The notes beneath the pieces are model-generated. The model saw nothing but the letters and a program-made list of their open reading frames with translations. It searched no databases and had not been told where the DNA came from. Of a stretch of 64,000 bases of DNA, positions 23,949 through 32,523 are shown in pieces; within the stretch, counting starts at the first letter, position 1, and every line of letters begins with the position of its first letter. Source of the stretch: Verrucomicrobiota bacterium (GTDB taxonomy: Bacteria; Verrucomicrobiota; Verrucomicrobiia; JABWAM01); assembly GCA_023269615.1 (NCBI GenBank), contig JAHFSY010000008.1:1-64000 (forward strand), written 5' to 3'. Made by a program: the position numbers and the translations under genes.

Positions 23949-24204
23949 GGCAACTAAAACCATTTCACTTGAGCTGGACGCTTACGAAAAGCTGAAAAAT
24001 TCGCGGCTGCATCCGAAGGAGTCATTTTCCTCCGTGGTGCGGCGGGCGGAATGGGAGAACAGATTGTACACGGGTCGTGATGTTCTGGAGCTCATGAAAC
24101 AGCGCTCTGAGGAAGGGGATTTTTTGAGCGAGGAGATTTTGAATCGGCTGGAGGCGGCTCAAAAACATCCAAGACGTTCCCCCTCCCGATGGGAGAAGCA
24201 CTGA
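23947..24204 (+). CDS. vapB: VapB-type antitoxin
   Basis: This 85-residue protein starts MATKTISLELDAYEKLKNSR followed by HPKESFSSVVRRA, the pattern of the UPF0330-type VapB antitoxins with a ribbon-helix-helix N terminus. The charged C terminus would bind and block the toxin. The ATG at 23947 is chosen over 23932 because it gives the family N terminus. The stop overlaps the toxin start (TGATG). Confidence 0.85.
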   Translation: MATKTISLELDAYEKLKNSRLHPKESFSSVVRRAEWENRLYTGRDVLELMKQRSEEGDFLSEEILNRLEAAQKHPRRSPSRWEKH

Positions 24205-24590
24205 TGCTGCTTGACACGAGTTTCATCATTCATCTCGAGAGAGAAATTTCTCGAAGTGAAATCGGGACCTCGCACGAGTTCCTGCAAGCGCATTCCAAAG
24301 CTCTTTTTTCCGTCAGCATCATTACGGTTGCTGAACTGGCAGAAGGCTACCAGCCCGGTCAGGAGCAAGCCTGCTGGCGCTCAATAAGCCGGTACGCCAT
24401 CTTGAATTTGAGCCGGGATGTGGCGTGGCAGGCCGGTCAGATTTCCCGGCATCTTCGATCCATCGGACAAGGCATTGGCGACAATGACATCTGGATTGCC
24501 GCAACGGCGCTTCATAACAACATGCCGCTCGTGACCCGAAACTTGAAACATTTTCAACGTATTCGCGGACTTGCGCTGATGGCCTATTGA
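24204..24590 (+). CDS. vapC: VapC-type PIN-domain toxin
   Basis: The 128-residue protein has the PIN acidic set: LLDTSFI at the start, a Glu in VAELAEG near 45, DNDIWIAATA near 95 and VTRN near 112. VapC toxins are magnesium-dependent RNases, often cutting initiator tRNA or rRNA. It overlaps vapB by one base, typical of coupled toxin-antitoxin pairs. Confidence 0.9.
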   Translation: MLLDTSFIIHLEREISRSEIGTSHEFLQAHSKALFSVSIITVAELAEGYQPGQEQACWRSISRYAILNLSRDVAWQAGQISRHLRSIGQGIGDNDIWIAATALHNNMPLVTRNLKHFQRIRGLALMAY

Positions 24591-25706
24591 GTGTCACGAT
24601 TGCTGCTCGCTTCAATGAACCTGCGGATTCGCGACAATCTTCTTTTTTGGTCCCATCGCGCCATGGCGGCGGCAGGCATGATTCGCGCGCCGACCTTGGA
24701 GGAAATTCGCCGCGATGGATTTCAACGGGTGCTTGTCGTGGCGACAACGGCGATCGGGGATGCATTGCTTTGTTCCCCCCTGCTTGACAGTTTGCGGGCG
24801 GCAAAACCGCAGGCGCATCTCGGCGTCTGGGTTTCTCCCGTGGCTGCGCCGCTCTTTGAAGGGCGGAGCGGGCTCGATGCGGTGCATCCTTATTTTGGAA
24901 AATATCGGCGCATGCGCGAGACGATGGGTTTGTTGCGGCGCGAACGGTATGACCTCGCGCTCGTGGCCAACGCGAACGATCCCGACGTGATCCCGATGAT
25001 CTGGTGGAGCGGGTGCCGGCGGATCATCCGACGGCCACAGCGTCACACGATCTATTCGTTCATGATCGCCAACCCGGACATGCTGAGCCGTTCGCACACG
25101 ACGGGGCACGCGATCGAGCGCAACCTGGAATTTTGCGACTTGATTGGAATTCCGCGGGGCGAGGCAAAGACGCGGCTGGATGTGAAGCCCGCCGTGGCGG
25201 AACGAGTGAAGGGAATGCTCGAGGGTTGCGCGGGGCCGTGGTGGATCATTCATCCCGGCTCTTCCCGACCGGAGAAGCAATGGAGCGCAGAAAATTTTTC
25301 GGCTGTGGCAAGGTGGTTGCTGGAAAAGAGGCCTGGCTCGGTGATTCTCACAGGGAGCGGCGATGAGAAGGGAGTGTGCGACGAGATCCAGATGCGGATC
25401 GGGATTGGCCATCGCGTACGCAACCTTGCGGGCGAATTGAAGCTCGACGAGCTGGCGGCGCTTTTTCAGCAGTCCAAATTGTTGATTTCCGGCGACACGG
25501 GGCCGTATCACATCGCGATGGCTGTGGGAACGCCGACGGTGACGCTCTTTGCGCCGTGGGATGCAGGGTCATCGCCCGAAATCAACGGGCCGTATTTTAA
25601 CAAGGAGAAACATCGCGTGGTGGCAACGGCGCGGATGGGGGACGGGATCGAAACAATTGGCGTGGAGCGAGTGATTTCAGAATGCGAACTGCTGGATGCG
25701 GGGTAA
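24591..25706 (+). CDS. Glycosyltransferase family 9 (heptosyltransferase-like)
   Basis: About 371 residues with two Rossmann halves. The first has RVLVVATTAIGDALLCSPLL; the second has WIIHPGSSRPEKQWSAENF, SVILTGSGDEKG, and LISGDTGPYHIAMAVGTPTV, the GT9 signature for ADP-heptose binding. These enzymes add heptose to the lipopolysaccharide core on the inner face of the inner membrane. GTG at 24591 follows the vapC stop directly; an ATG at 24615 is an equally possible start. It is a stand-alone gene after a toxin-antitoxin module. Confidence 0.85.
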   Translation: MSRLLLASMNLRIRDNLLFWSHRAMAAAGMIRAPTLEEIRRDGFQRVLVVATTAIGDALLCSPLLDSLRAAKPQAHLGVWVSPVAAPLFEGRSGLDAVHPYFGKYRRMRETMGLLRRERYDLALVANANDPDVIPMIWWSGCRRIIRRPQRHTIYSFMIANPDMLSRSHTTGHAIERNLEFCDLIGIPRGEAKTRLDVKPAVAERVKGMLEGCAGPWWIIHPGSSRPEKQWSAENFSAVARWLLEKRPGSVILTGSGDEKGVCDEIQMRIGIGHRVRNLAGELKLDELAALFQQSKLLISGDTGPYHIAMAVGTPTVTLFAPWDAGSSPEINGPYFNKEKHRVVATARMGDGIETIGVERVISECELLDAG

Positions 25707-25725
25707 AGAACAGGCCAGACGTTGC

Positions 25726-25754
25726 GGGGACCGCGTTCTGGCGAACGCGGCTAC
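25726..25754. repeat. GC-rich hairpin CCGCGTT...AACGCGG
   Basis: A 7-bp stem around CTGGCG sits between the convergent GT9 and psd genes and includes the psd stop codon. There is no T run. Confidence 0.5.
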
Positions 25755-26404
25755 TTGATGCGGCGGGCAACGGGCGTTGCCCCGCCGGCAACGCGGTCGC
25801 CTGCCTTCACGAGAATTTCCGCCGAACCCACGGGCAGGTACAATTCCACGCGCGAACCGTAGCGGATCATTCCCAGAAGATCTCCGCGCTGGACTTCCTC
25901 CTCCTGCAGCCTCCAGAGGATGATGCGGCGGGCGATCCACCCTGAAATCTGCTTCACAACGAGCTTCATGCCGTCGGGTGTCTCGAGCCCGAGCAACTGG
26001 CTTTCATTTTGAGAGGAGCAATTGGGATCGCGCGCGTCAAAAAATTGACCGGGCCTGTAATCCGCCATGCGGAGCGCCGCATCGCACGGGGCGGGCTGGG
26101 TGTGGACATCGAACACGGAAAGAAAAATCCCGACCCGCAGGGCCCTGCCCTTGATGAATCGCGGCTCGTCCACCTCGATCACCTCCGTAACCCTGCCATC
26201 GGCGGGAGCGACCAGGATCGAGCGATCCTCGGGCGCGGCTCGGCGGGGGTTGCGATGAAACGCGAGATGAAAAATAAAAATCGCGAGGCATGGCCAGACC
26301 GGCAGCCACCAGCGTCCGACGGCGCAGACCGCCATGATGACGAGCAACCAGCGCAGGAGCGGCACGGCCTCGGCCATGGGCGACGGTCGGAAGTTGCGTT
26401 TCAT
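25751..26404 (-). CDS. psd: Phosphatidylserine decarboxylase family proenzyme
   Basis: This 217-residue protein matches the short (type A) phosphatidylserine decarboxylases, which make phosphatidylethanolamine. It has a hydrophobic N terminus (RWLLVIMAVCAVGRWWLPVW), then ILVAPADGRVTEV, FLSVFDVHTQPAPCDA and MIRYGSRVELYLP. The Gly-Ser in RYGSR, near residue 183, is the predicted self-cleavage site giving the pyruvoyl group. No phosphatidylserine synthase gene is in the window. Confidence 0.9.
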   Translation of the reverse strand: MKRNFRPSPMAEAVPLLRWLLVIMAVCAVGRWWLPVWPCLAIFIFHLAFHRNPRRAAPEDRSILVAPADGRVTEVIEVDEPRFIKGRALRVGIFLSVFDVHTQPAPCDAALRMADYRPGQFFDARDPNCSSQNESQLLGLETPDGMKLVVKQISGWIARRIILWRLQEEEVQRGDLLGMIRYGSRVELYLPVGSAEILVKAGDRVAGGATPVARRIK

Positions 26405-26473
26405 GCGCGGGATTAAACCTGAAGCAAGCCTTCAGCCGCAAGCCTTGAGAACGTGTCCATAAATTTCAAGTCC

Positions 26474-26575
26474 GAGGTAGGGCGCGTTCGCCGAACGCGC
26501 CGCAGCGGTGGCCCGTAGAAAGTGGATGTGTGATTCGAGGGAGAACGACGGCGCGCTCGGCGATCGCGCCCTACC
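26474..26575. repeat. Palindromic repeat, family B
   Basis: This 102-bp copy matches that at 21300-21403 in both ends and in the middle (GCGGTGGCCCGT). It lies upstream of the livF-like gene. Confidence 0.85.
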
Positions 26576-26663
26576 ACCAGCAAGGAAGGATGATTGCAAA
26601 TCCTGTTTGCGGGATGGGGCGGGTTCATGCAATTTTGGGGGGCGGCCTACACGCCCGATCACC

Positions 26664-27374
26664 ATGCTGCACATTGAAGACCTGCACGTTTCGTATGGCG
26701 CCATCCACGCGCTCAAGGGTGTTTCGTTGCGCGTGGAGACGGGGGAGATCGTCACCCTGATCGGCGCCAATGGGGCTGGAAAGTCCACCCTCTTGCGCGC
26801 GATCTCGGGGTTGCTGCGGCCCTCGCGCGGCACGATCCTGTACGATGGCGGAAAGAATCTCGCCGGCATGGCGCCGCATGATGTGGTGAAGCTGGGAATT
26901 TCCCATGTGCCGGAAGGACGGGCCATCTTCTCCAACCTGACCGTGGAGGAAAATTTGCAGATCGGCGCGTTCCTGCGAAAGGACCGCCAGGGCATGGAGG
27001 AGGACCGCGAGAGGATTTTTGGGTTGTTTCCACTCCTCAAGGAGCGCCTCCGCCAGAGCGCCGCCACGCTCAGCGGCGGCGAGCAGCAGATGCTGGCGAT
27101 CAGCCGCGCGCTCATGGCGCGCCCGCGCCTGCTGCTCCTCGACGAACCGTCGCTTGGCCTTGCGCCCATCGTGGTGCAGGCAATCTTCAAGACCATCCGC
27201 GAAATCAACCAGGCCGGGACACCGATTCTGCTCGTGGAACAGAATGCCCACATGGCGTTGATGGTGGCCCATCGCGGGTATGTGATCCAGACGGGCGAGG
27301 TGGTGATGGAAGGAACGGGAAAAGAACTGCTTGCAACGGAGCGGGTTCGTCAGTTTTACTTGGGGGAAGCATGA
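26664..27374 (+). CDS. livF: Branched-chain amino acid ABC transporter ATPase (LivF-like)
   Basis: This 236-residue ATPase has Walker A GANGAGKST, Q-loop region VPEGRAIFSNLTVEENL, signature LSGGEQQM, Walker B LLLLDEPSLGLAP and an H-loop equivalent; VPEGR plus GLAP is typical of LivF. LivF powers import of branched-chain amino acids, amides or urea. The usual partners livG, livH, livM and livK are absent here, so it may serve a complex encoded elsewhere. An ATG at 26664 gives the standard N terminus; upstream frame is repeat. Confidence 0.9.
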   Translation: MLHIEDLHVSYGAIHALKGVSLRVETGEIVTLIGANGAGKSTLLRAISGLLRPSRGTILYDGGKNLAGMAPHDVVKLGISHVPEGRAIFSNLTVEENLQIGAFLRKDRQGMEEDRERIFGLFPLLKERLRQSAATLSGGEQQMLAISRALMARPRLLLLDEPSLGLAPIVVQAIFKTIREINQAGTPILLVEQNAHMALMVAHRGYVIQTGEVVMEGTGKELLATERVRQFYLGEA

Positions 27375-27407
27375 AAGTGCGCTTGTCCTGACTCCCCCCC
27401 TTGAAGC

Positions 27408-27776
27408 ATGAAAAGCATTGCGATCATCGGCGCCTCGGCGAACCCCGAAAAATTCGGCAACAAGGCGGTGCGCGCCTACGTGCAGCAGGGCTGGACCGTC
27501 TATCCCGTCAACCCCAAGGAACCGATCATCGAGGGGCTCACGGCCTACAAGTCGGTGCGCGACATTCCAGCCGTGCCCGACGAGGCAAGCATCTATCTTG
27601 CACCCCACCTTGTGCCGGCAGTGCTGCAGGAGGTCGCCCACAAGGGAATCAACCGCGTGTGGCTGAACCCCGGCACGGAAAGCGATAATGCCGTGGAACG
27701 TGCCGAGGAACTGGGCCTCGAAGCCATCGTGGCCTGCTCCATCGTGGGCGTAGGCGTGGACCCGCATTCACTGTGA
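27408..27776 (+). CDS. CoA-binding domain protein (YccU-like)
   Basis: The 122-residue single-domain protein has a Rossmann-type start IAIIGASANPEKFGNKAVRA, then VYPVNPKE and a tail with VACSIVGVG, as in the CoA_binding_2 family. Members bind CoA-type nucleotides, but the reaction is not known. It follows livF by 33 bases and may share its transcript. Confidence 0.85.
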   Translation: MKSIAIIGASANPEKFGNKAVRAYVQQGWTVYPVNPKEPIIEGLTAYKSVRDIPAVPDEASIYLAPHLVPAVLQEVAHKGINRVWLNPGTESDNAVERAEELGLEAIVACSIVGVGVDPHSL

Positions 27777-27850
27777 CCTTGTGAATGCAGGAGTCAGGTG
27801 TCAGAATCCAAAACTCCTTCCGCAATCCGACATCCGCAATCCGAAATCGA

Positions 27851-29494
27851 ATGAGCAACCCCATTCTCCAGCGCGAGTTGATCTCGACACTGCGGTCGCC
27901 GCGCGCGACGTGGGCGCTCGCTGTCGCCGTCGGCGTGCTCATCTCGCTCGTGCTGCTCCTCTGGCCCACGGGGGGGATGTATTCCCTCGGCGAGCAGGCA
28001 TCGCACACGCTGCTCAACAGCGTCTCGCTGGGGGGACTGCTGATCGCGCTCCTGATCGCGCCGTCGTTCACCGCCACCTCGCTCACCATGGAAAAGGAAA
28101 ATCGGTCGTACGATCTGCTCACGCACACGCTGCTGCGGCCGTGGGAAATCGCCTGGGGCAAAATCGTCTCCGCCCAGTTCTTCCTCCTCATGATCGTGCT
28201 CGCCACGCTCCCCGTGCTGGCCACCACCCTCTTTCTAGGTGGGACGGGGCCAAAACAGCTTGCGTTGATCTTCGCGGTGACGGTTGCCGCCACCATCACC
28301 ACCGGGCTCCTGGGATTCGCTGTCAGCGCGTGGAGCCGCGAAAGCTTCACGGCGCTGGTCATCACCTACGCGCTGGCCATGGGATGGACCACCGTGCCGC
28401 TCCTGCCGGCGCTGCTGATGCGCTCGATCGTGATTGATGTTCCCATCCTGGGCGCGCTCAACTATTCGAGCCCCCTCGCGGCGATGCTGGGATTGGTGGA
28501 GCCCGACCTTTTTCTCCGCATGGCGCTGCCCGTCAACCCAAACCTGGCCCTGCCGATTTATTTCGGGACGTGCATCGCGCTGGGGTTCTTCTTCTGGTTC
28601 ATCGGAACCATCCGCCTCATGATGCCAGGCGGCATGTTTGCCGAGCGAGTTCATGCAGTCCGGAAGAAAAAGAAATCGCAGTTTCCATTCGTCCTCATTG
28701 ATCCCGACCGTCGGAAGAGCCTCATTGGGAACTGGTCGAATCCCGTGCTTTCCAAGGAGCTGCGAAGCCGTACCTTCAGCCAGGCAACGTGGGTGATCCG
28801 CGGCATGTACGCCACGTTCACGGTGTCCCTTGTGCTGGTGGGGCTGATGCTCAAGGGCGGCGGCGGGATGCATCTCGACGTCCTGAAACTGGCGATGATT
28901 TCCTTTCAGATTCTCGTGGTGATCCTGCTCGTGCCGGCGCTTCTTGCGGGCGCGGTGACGCAGGAAGTGGAGCAGCGCCAGTTTGATTTGCTTCGGCAGA
29001 CGATGCTCCGGCCGCACACGTTCCTGCTCGGAAAAACTTTTTCTGCGTGGCTTCTCGTGATCCTGCTGCTCGTGGCCAGCGTCCCGATGTGGTGGATGAT
29101 GGCCTACCTGGAAAGCTACCAGTGGATCGGCACGCTCGTGAGCCTTGCGGTGGTGGCGGCGACCTTGTTGCTGGCGTCCTCGATCTCGCTCACCACCACG
29201 CTGCTTGCGAAGACGACCGCCGTTTCAACTGCCATGGCCTACGCGGTGATCGCATTCCTGGCGTTCGGCTCGCTCGTCCCCCTTCTCATGGGGAGCAGCC
29301 TGTCGCCGCAGTGGCGCGCGGCCATCCTTGCCTGGAACCCGTTCGCCGCGGGGCTGCAGGTCGTGAGCACGGAATTTCTCCAGGGCGAAGCCGTCCTCTG
29401 GAAAAACTATATCACGCAGACCATCGTCGCGAGCGTGGCCTGCTTTGTCATCGCATGGCTGCTTCTTTGGAATAAATTGCGGCGTGAATCCTGA
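27851..29494 (+). CDS. Fused two-unit ABC-2 type permease
   Basis: The 547-residue membrane protein contains two ABC-2 permease units, each opening with a similar amphipathic start (NPILQRELISTLRSPRATW and NPVLSKELRSRTFSQATWV) followed by six or so helices. Both hold the same motif order (MEKENRSYDLL in the first; EVEQRQFDLLRQTMLRP in the second). This looks like internal duplication and fusion, giving a whole permease in one chain. No dedicated ATPase is adjacent; livF upstream is of a different class. The preceding gap has CCGCAATCCG repeats. Confidence 0.8.
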   Translation: MSNPILQRELISTLRSPRATWALAVAVGVLISLVLLLWPTGGMYSLGEQASHTLLNSVSLGGLLIALLIAPSFTATSLTMEKENRSYDLLTHTLLRPWEIAWGKIVSAQFFLLMIVLATLPVLATTLFLGGTGPKQLALIFAVTVAATITTGLLGFAVSAWSRESFTALVITYALAMGWTTVPLLPALLMRSIVIDVPILGALNYSSPLAAMLGLVEPDLFLRMALPVNPNLALPIYFGTCIALGFFFWFIGTIRLMMPGGMFAERVHAVRKKKKSQFPFVLIDPDRRKSLIGNWSNPVLSKELRSRTFSQATWVIRGMYATFTVSLVLVGLMLKGGGGMHLDVLKLAMISFQILVVILLVPALLAGAVTQEVEQRQFDLLRQTMLRPHTFLLGKTFSAWLLVILLLVASVPMWWMMAYLESYQWIGTLVSLAVVAATLLLASSISLTTTLLAKTTAVSTAMAYAVIAFLAFGSLVPLLMGSSLSPQWRAAILAWNPFAAGLQVVSTEFLQGEAVLWKNYITQTIVASVACFVIAWLLLWNKLRRES

Positions 29495-29502
29495 TCCTTC
29501 AC

Positions 29503-30813
29503 TTGAAAACCCGCATCATCAAGGTTCTCCTGCTCTCCTGCCTCGCCTCGGCCGCGATCGCCGCCGTCAACCTGTCGTACCGGAATGACAGCACGCGCCA
29601 GCTCCTGGCCGAGACCACGAAGGACGAGGACCGCGTCCAGCGTGTCCGCGCCGTGCGCGCGCTGGCGCAGGGAAAGGACGATCGCAATGCAGCGGACCTG
29701 GCCCGGGTGGCGCAGGATCCCGTGGACGCAGTCCGGCGCGAAGCGACCGCCGGACCACCTAAACCGCAGGGCACCGCCCCCTCGGGGATTTTCCAGCCGC
29801 GCCCCCAGGTTTCCTCCGATCAGGCAAGCGAAACGCATCGCGACCCCCGCGTTCGCCAGGCCGCCCGCCTCCGCCTGCTCGAATCCGGCGGCGCCTACCA
29901 GGCCGATTTTTCAAAGCTGCTCGACGACCCGGATTATTTCGTGCGCCGCGCCGTCTCCGCACAGGCCGTAAAATCACGCGCCGCTGCATCTCTGCCCACC
30001 TGGCGCAAAATGCTCGTGTCCGACAAACTGGATGACCGCGTGGAGGCCGCATGGGCGGTGGGACAACTCGATTCAAAGGCGGACGAGGGCGCGCTCCTCG
30101 GCTTCATTCCCTCCGATTCCGAACGCCTGCGGCTGATTTCCATCGAGAGCCTGCAGGTGATGGGGGGCGATGCCACGCGCAACGCGCTTGGCGACATGCT
30201 GGGCAAACAGACCGGCAAGACACAGGAGGCGCTCCTGCGGCTGGCCGCGCACATCGAGGCCCGCCCCGCTCTTCCCACGCTGCGCGCCCTGGCAACGAAT
30301 GGCAAGGCGGCGCAAGAATCGCGGGTGCTGGCGCTTGACGCCATCCGTGCCATGGCCGATCCCGAGGCCAAGCCGCTGCTTCTCAAGATGATCCAGGATT
30401 ACGACCCGGCGAACAGCCGCCTGCGCGAACATTCGGCGCTGGCCCTTGGCGCTCTGGGCGCCACCGAGGCCATCCCGCTCCTCAAGCGGCTGATCACCGA
30501 GAAAGTGATCCCCGTGCCCATGGTCGGCCCTTCCTATGACGGCGACAACACGAGGATCGCATGCATCCAGGCTCTCGAGCAGCTCAAGTCCCATGACACG
30601 CTGAAATCGTTCCTCGACCAGATCTTTCTTACGGAGTGCTCCGAGGATCTTCGCCGTAATCTTGCCGAAACCCTCACGCGCACCACGGGAACCACCCACG
30701 ACTACCGCCGCTCCGTGACGTTTCGCAATTACTTCATTGAAAGCCTCACGCCCGAGGAGTACCCCGCCGACCTTGCCGCCAATCTCAAGAAACCCCCGGT
30801 CTTCGTGAAGTAA
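29503..30813 (+). CDS. Secreted HEAT-repeat protein
   Basis: About 436 residues with a signal peptide-like start (KTRIIKVLLLSCLASAAIAA) from a TTG codon 8 bases after the permease gene. The rest is repeated alpha-helical pairs of HEAT or PBS-lyase type, for example DRVEAAWAVGQLDSKADEGA and LREHSALALGALGATEAIPL. Such solenoids bind other proteins. Tight linkage suggests it works with the ABC-2 permease at the periplasmic side. Confidence 0.75.
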   Translation: MKTRIIKVLLLSCLASAAIAAVNLSYRNDSTRQLLAETTKDEDRVQRVRAVRALAQGKDDRNAADLARVAQDPVDAVRREATAGPPKPQGTAPSGIFQPRPQVSSDQASETHRDPRVRQAARLRLLESGGAYQADFSKLLDDPDYFVRRAVSAQAVKSRAAASLPTWRKMLVSDKLDDRVEAAWAVGQLDSKADEGALLGFIPSDSERLRLISIESLQVMGGDATRNALGDMLGKQTGKTQEALLRLAAHIEARPALPTLRALATNGKAAQESRVLALDAIRAMADPEAKPLLLKMIQDYDPANSRLREHSALALGALGATEAIPLLKRLITEKVIPVPMVGPSYDGDNTRIACIQALEQLKSHDTLKSFLDQIFLTECSEDLRRNLAETLTRTTGTTHDYRRSVTFRNYFIESLTPEEYPADLAANLKKPPVFVK

Positions 30814-30871
30814 TCCATGCGGCCACGCTTGCCCTGTAAAAAAATCAGGATAGCATCGGGCTTTCACCGTC

Positions 30872-31768
30872 GTGAGCAACGCCATTGAATCATCCTTTGA
30901 ATTCTGCCGACGCCTGACACGGCGGGAGGCGGGAAATTTTTATTTCTCATTTCTCACTCTGCCGCCCGTGAAGCGGAATGCCATGTGCGCCATCTACGCG
31001 TGGATGCGCCGCCTGGACGACCTCGCCGACGATGCGCCCTCCCCCACCCAAGCACGAACCGCCGTGGAGGAGTGGAGAAAACAGACCCATGACAGCCTGA
31101 AATCCGCGTCCAACGATTCATCCTTCCTCCCTCATCCTTCATCCTTGGCGGAGGAATCCTCCGCCCTCTGGCCCGCCTTCGCCGACACCGTCCATCGCTA
31201 CAAAATTCCCCAAGGCCATTTTGATGAAATCGCCGAGGGCGCACTCATGGACCAGGAAATTTCGCGATACGAAACATTTGATGATCTCTACCGCTACTGC
31301 TACCGCGTGGCCTCCGTGGTCGGGCTCGTCTGCCTGCGCGTGTTCGAGTATGCCGACAAGGAGGCGGAACAAACCGGCGAGTGGCTCGGCATCGCCTTCC
31401 AGCTCACCAACATCCTGCGCGACGTGCGGGAGGACGCGGGTCGGGGACGCATCTATATCCCCCAGGAGGATCTGCGGAAGCACGGGGTGGACGCGCAGGA
31501 CGTGGTCCACGGGCGCTGGAGCGAGGCGATGCATTCGCTGCTGAGATCATTTGCGGAGAGGACGGAAACCTATTACGATCGCGCGCGTCCAGTGGCCGGG
31601 CTGGTTTCCATGGAAGCACGCCCCACCCTGCGCATCATGACGGAAATCTATCACGGCATCCTCGATGAAATGAAAAAAAATGATTACCGCGTGTTCGACC
31701 ATCGCGCCCGCGTGCCAACCTGGAAAAAACTGGCCATCGTGCTGAAACATCAACTCCTGCCCGCTTGA
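30872..31768 (+). CDS. hpnD: Squalene/phytoene synthase family protein (HpnD-like)
   Basis: The 298-residue enzyme has the two Asp-rich prenyl-diphosphate sites, RRLDDLADD near 49 and ILRDVREDAGRGRIYIP near 183, plus YFSFLTLPPVKRNAMCAIYA. Length and motifs best fit presqualene diphosphate synthase HpnD, a step to squalene and hopanoids, but phytoene synthase is possible. It starts with GTG. Residues about 80-95 (around NDSSFLPHPSSL) are encoded by a dispersed repeat inserted in frame. No hpnC or hpnE lies nearby. Confidence 0.8.
   Translation: MSNAIESSFEFCRRLTRREAGNFYFSFLTLPPVKRNAMCAIYAWMRRLDDLADDAPSPTQARTAVEEWRKQTHDSLKSASNDSSFLPHPSSLAEESSALWPAFADTVHRYKIPQGHFDEIAEGALMDQEISRYETFDDLYRYCYRVASVVGLVCLRVFEYADKEAEQTGEWLGIAFQLTNILRDVREDAGRGRIYIPQEDLRKHGVDAQDVVHGRWSEAMHSLLRSFAERTETYYDRARPVAGLVSMEARPTLRIMTEIYHGILDEMKKNDYRVFDHRARVPTWKKLAIVLKHQLLPA
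31115..31146. repeat. TTCATCCTTCCTCCCTCATCC repeat inside hpnD
   Basis: This 32-bp tract is the inverted form of the repeat at 22199-22229. It lies inside the coding sequence and keeps the frame open. Confidence 0.65.
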
Positions 31769-31782
31769 TCCAATCATCACTT

Positions 31783-32517
31783 ATGAAAATCATTCCTTAT
31801 GCTTTGATTCTCCTCGGCCTTGCCGGATCAGTCCGCGCTGCGTCCACCGCCGTCAGCTTTCCCTCCGGATCCGACACCATCTCCGCCAGATGGCAGGCGC
31901 CCGAGGGAGGCGGCCCGTTTCCCGTCGTGATCCTCATCCACGAATGGTGGGGCCTCAATGAATGGATGGAGAAAAAAGGCGAGGAGCTCACCCATGAAGG
32001 ATTTGCCGTTCTCGCAGTGGATTTGTACCGCGGCAAAGCCACAGCCGACCCGGATGCCGCGCACGAGCTGATGCGCGGGCTCCCCGAGGACCGCGCCCTC
32101 CGCGATCTCTCCGCCGCGGTGGATTATTTGCAGAAGCAGTCCTCCGTGAAAGGACAGAAAATCGGCGTGGTCGGATGGTGCATGGGCGGCGGCTTTGCCT
32201 TGAAACTCGCCATCGCACGCAATGACATCGCCGCCTGCGCCTTGTTCTATGGCAGCCTCCCCACCGACAAGGAAGCGCTCGCCAAAATCAACTGCCCCGT
32301 CGCCGGCTTCTTTGGCGCGGAGGACCGGGGGATCAGCACCCAGGACATCAAGCAGTTTGAGCAAAACATGATCAGCGTGGACAAGAAGGTGACCATCAAG
32401 ATTTACGAGCGCGCGGGCCATGCCTTCATGAACAACACGCGCCCCTCCTACAACGAGGCGGCGGCGAAGGATGCCTGGAAACGGTGCACGACCTTTTTGT
32501 CGAACAATTTGAAATGA
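31783..32517 (+). CDS. Secreted dienelactone hydrolase family protein
   Basis: The 244-residue protein has a signal peptide (KIIPYALILLGLAGSVRA) and an alpha/beta-hydrolase fold of the dienelactone hydrolase type: HEWWGLNEW, nucleophile Cys in GWCMGGGF, Asp in GAEDRG and His in RAGHAF. The Cys-Asp-His triad is complete. The natural substrate is unknown. The ATG at 31783 is preferred over a TTG at 31765. It precedes an SDR gene by 6 bases. Confidence 0.87.
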   Translation: MKIIPYALILLGLAGSVRAASTAVSFPSGSDTISARWQAPEGGGPFPVVILIHEWWGLNEWMEKKGEELTHEGFAVLAVDLYRGKATADPDAAHELMRGLPEDRALRDLSAAVDYLQKQSSVKGQKIGVVGWCMGGGFALKLAIARNDIAACALFYGSLPTDKEALAKINCPVAGFFGAEDRGISTQDIKQFEQNMISVDKKVTIKIYERAGHAFMNNTRPSYNEAAAKDAWKRCTTFLSNNLK

Positions 32518-32523
32518 TCCACG

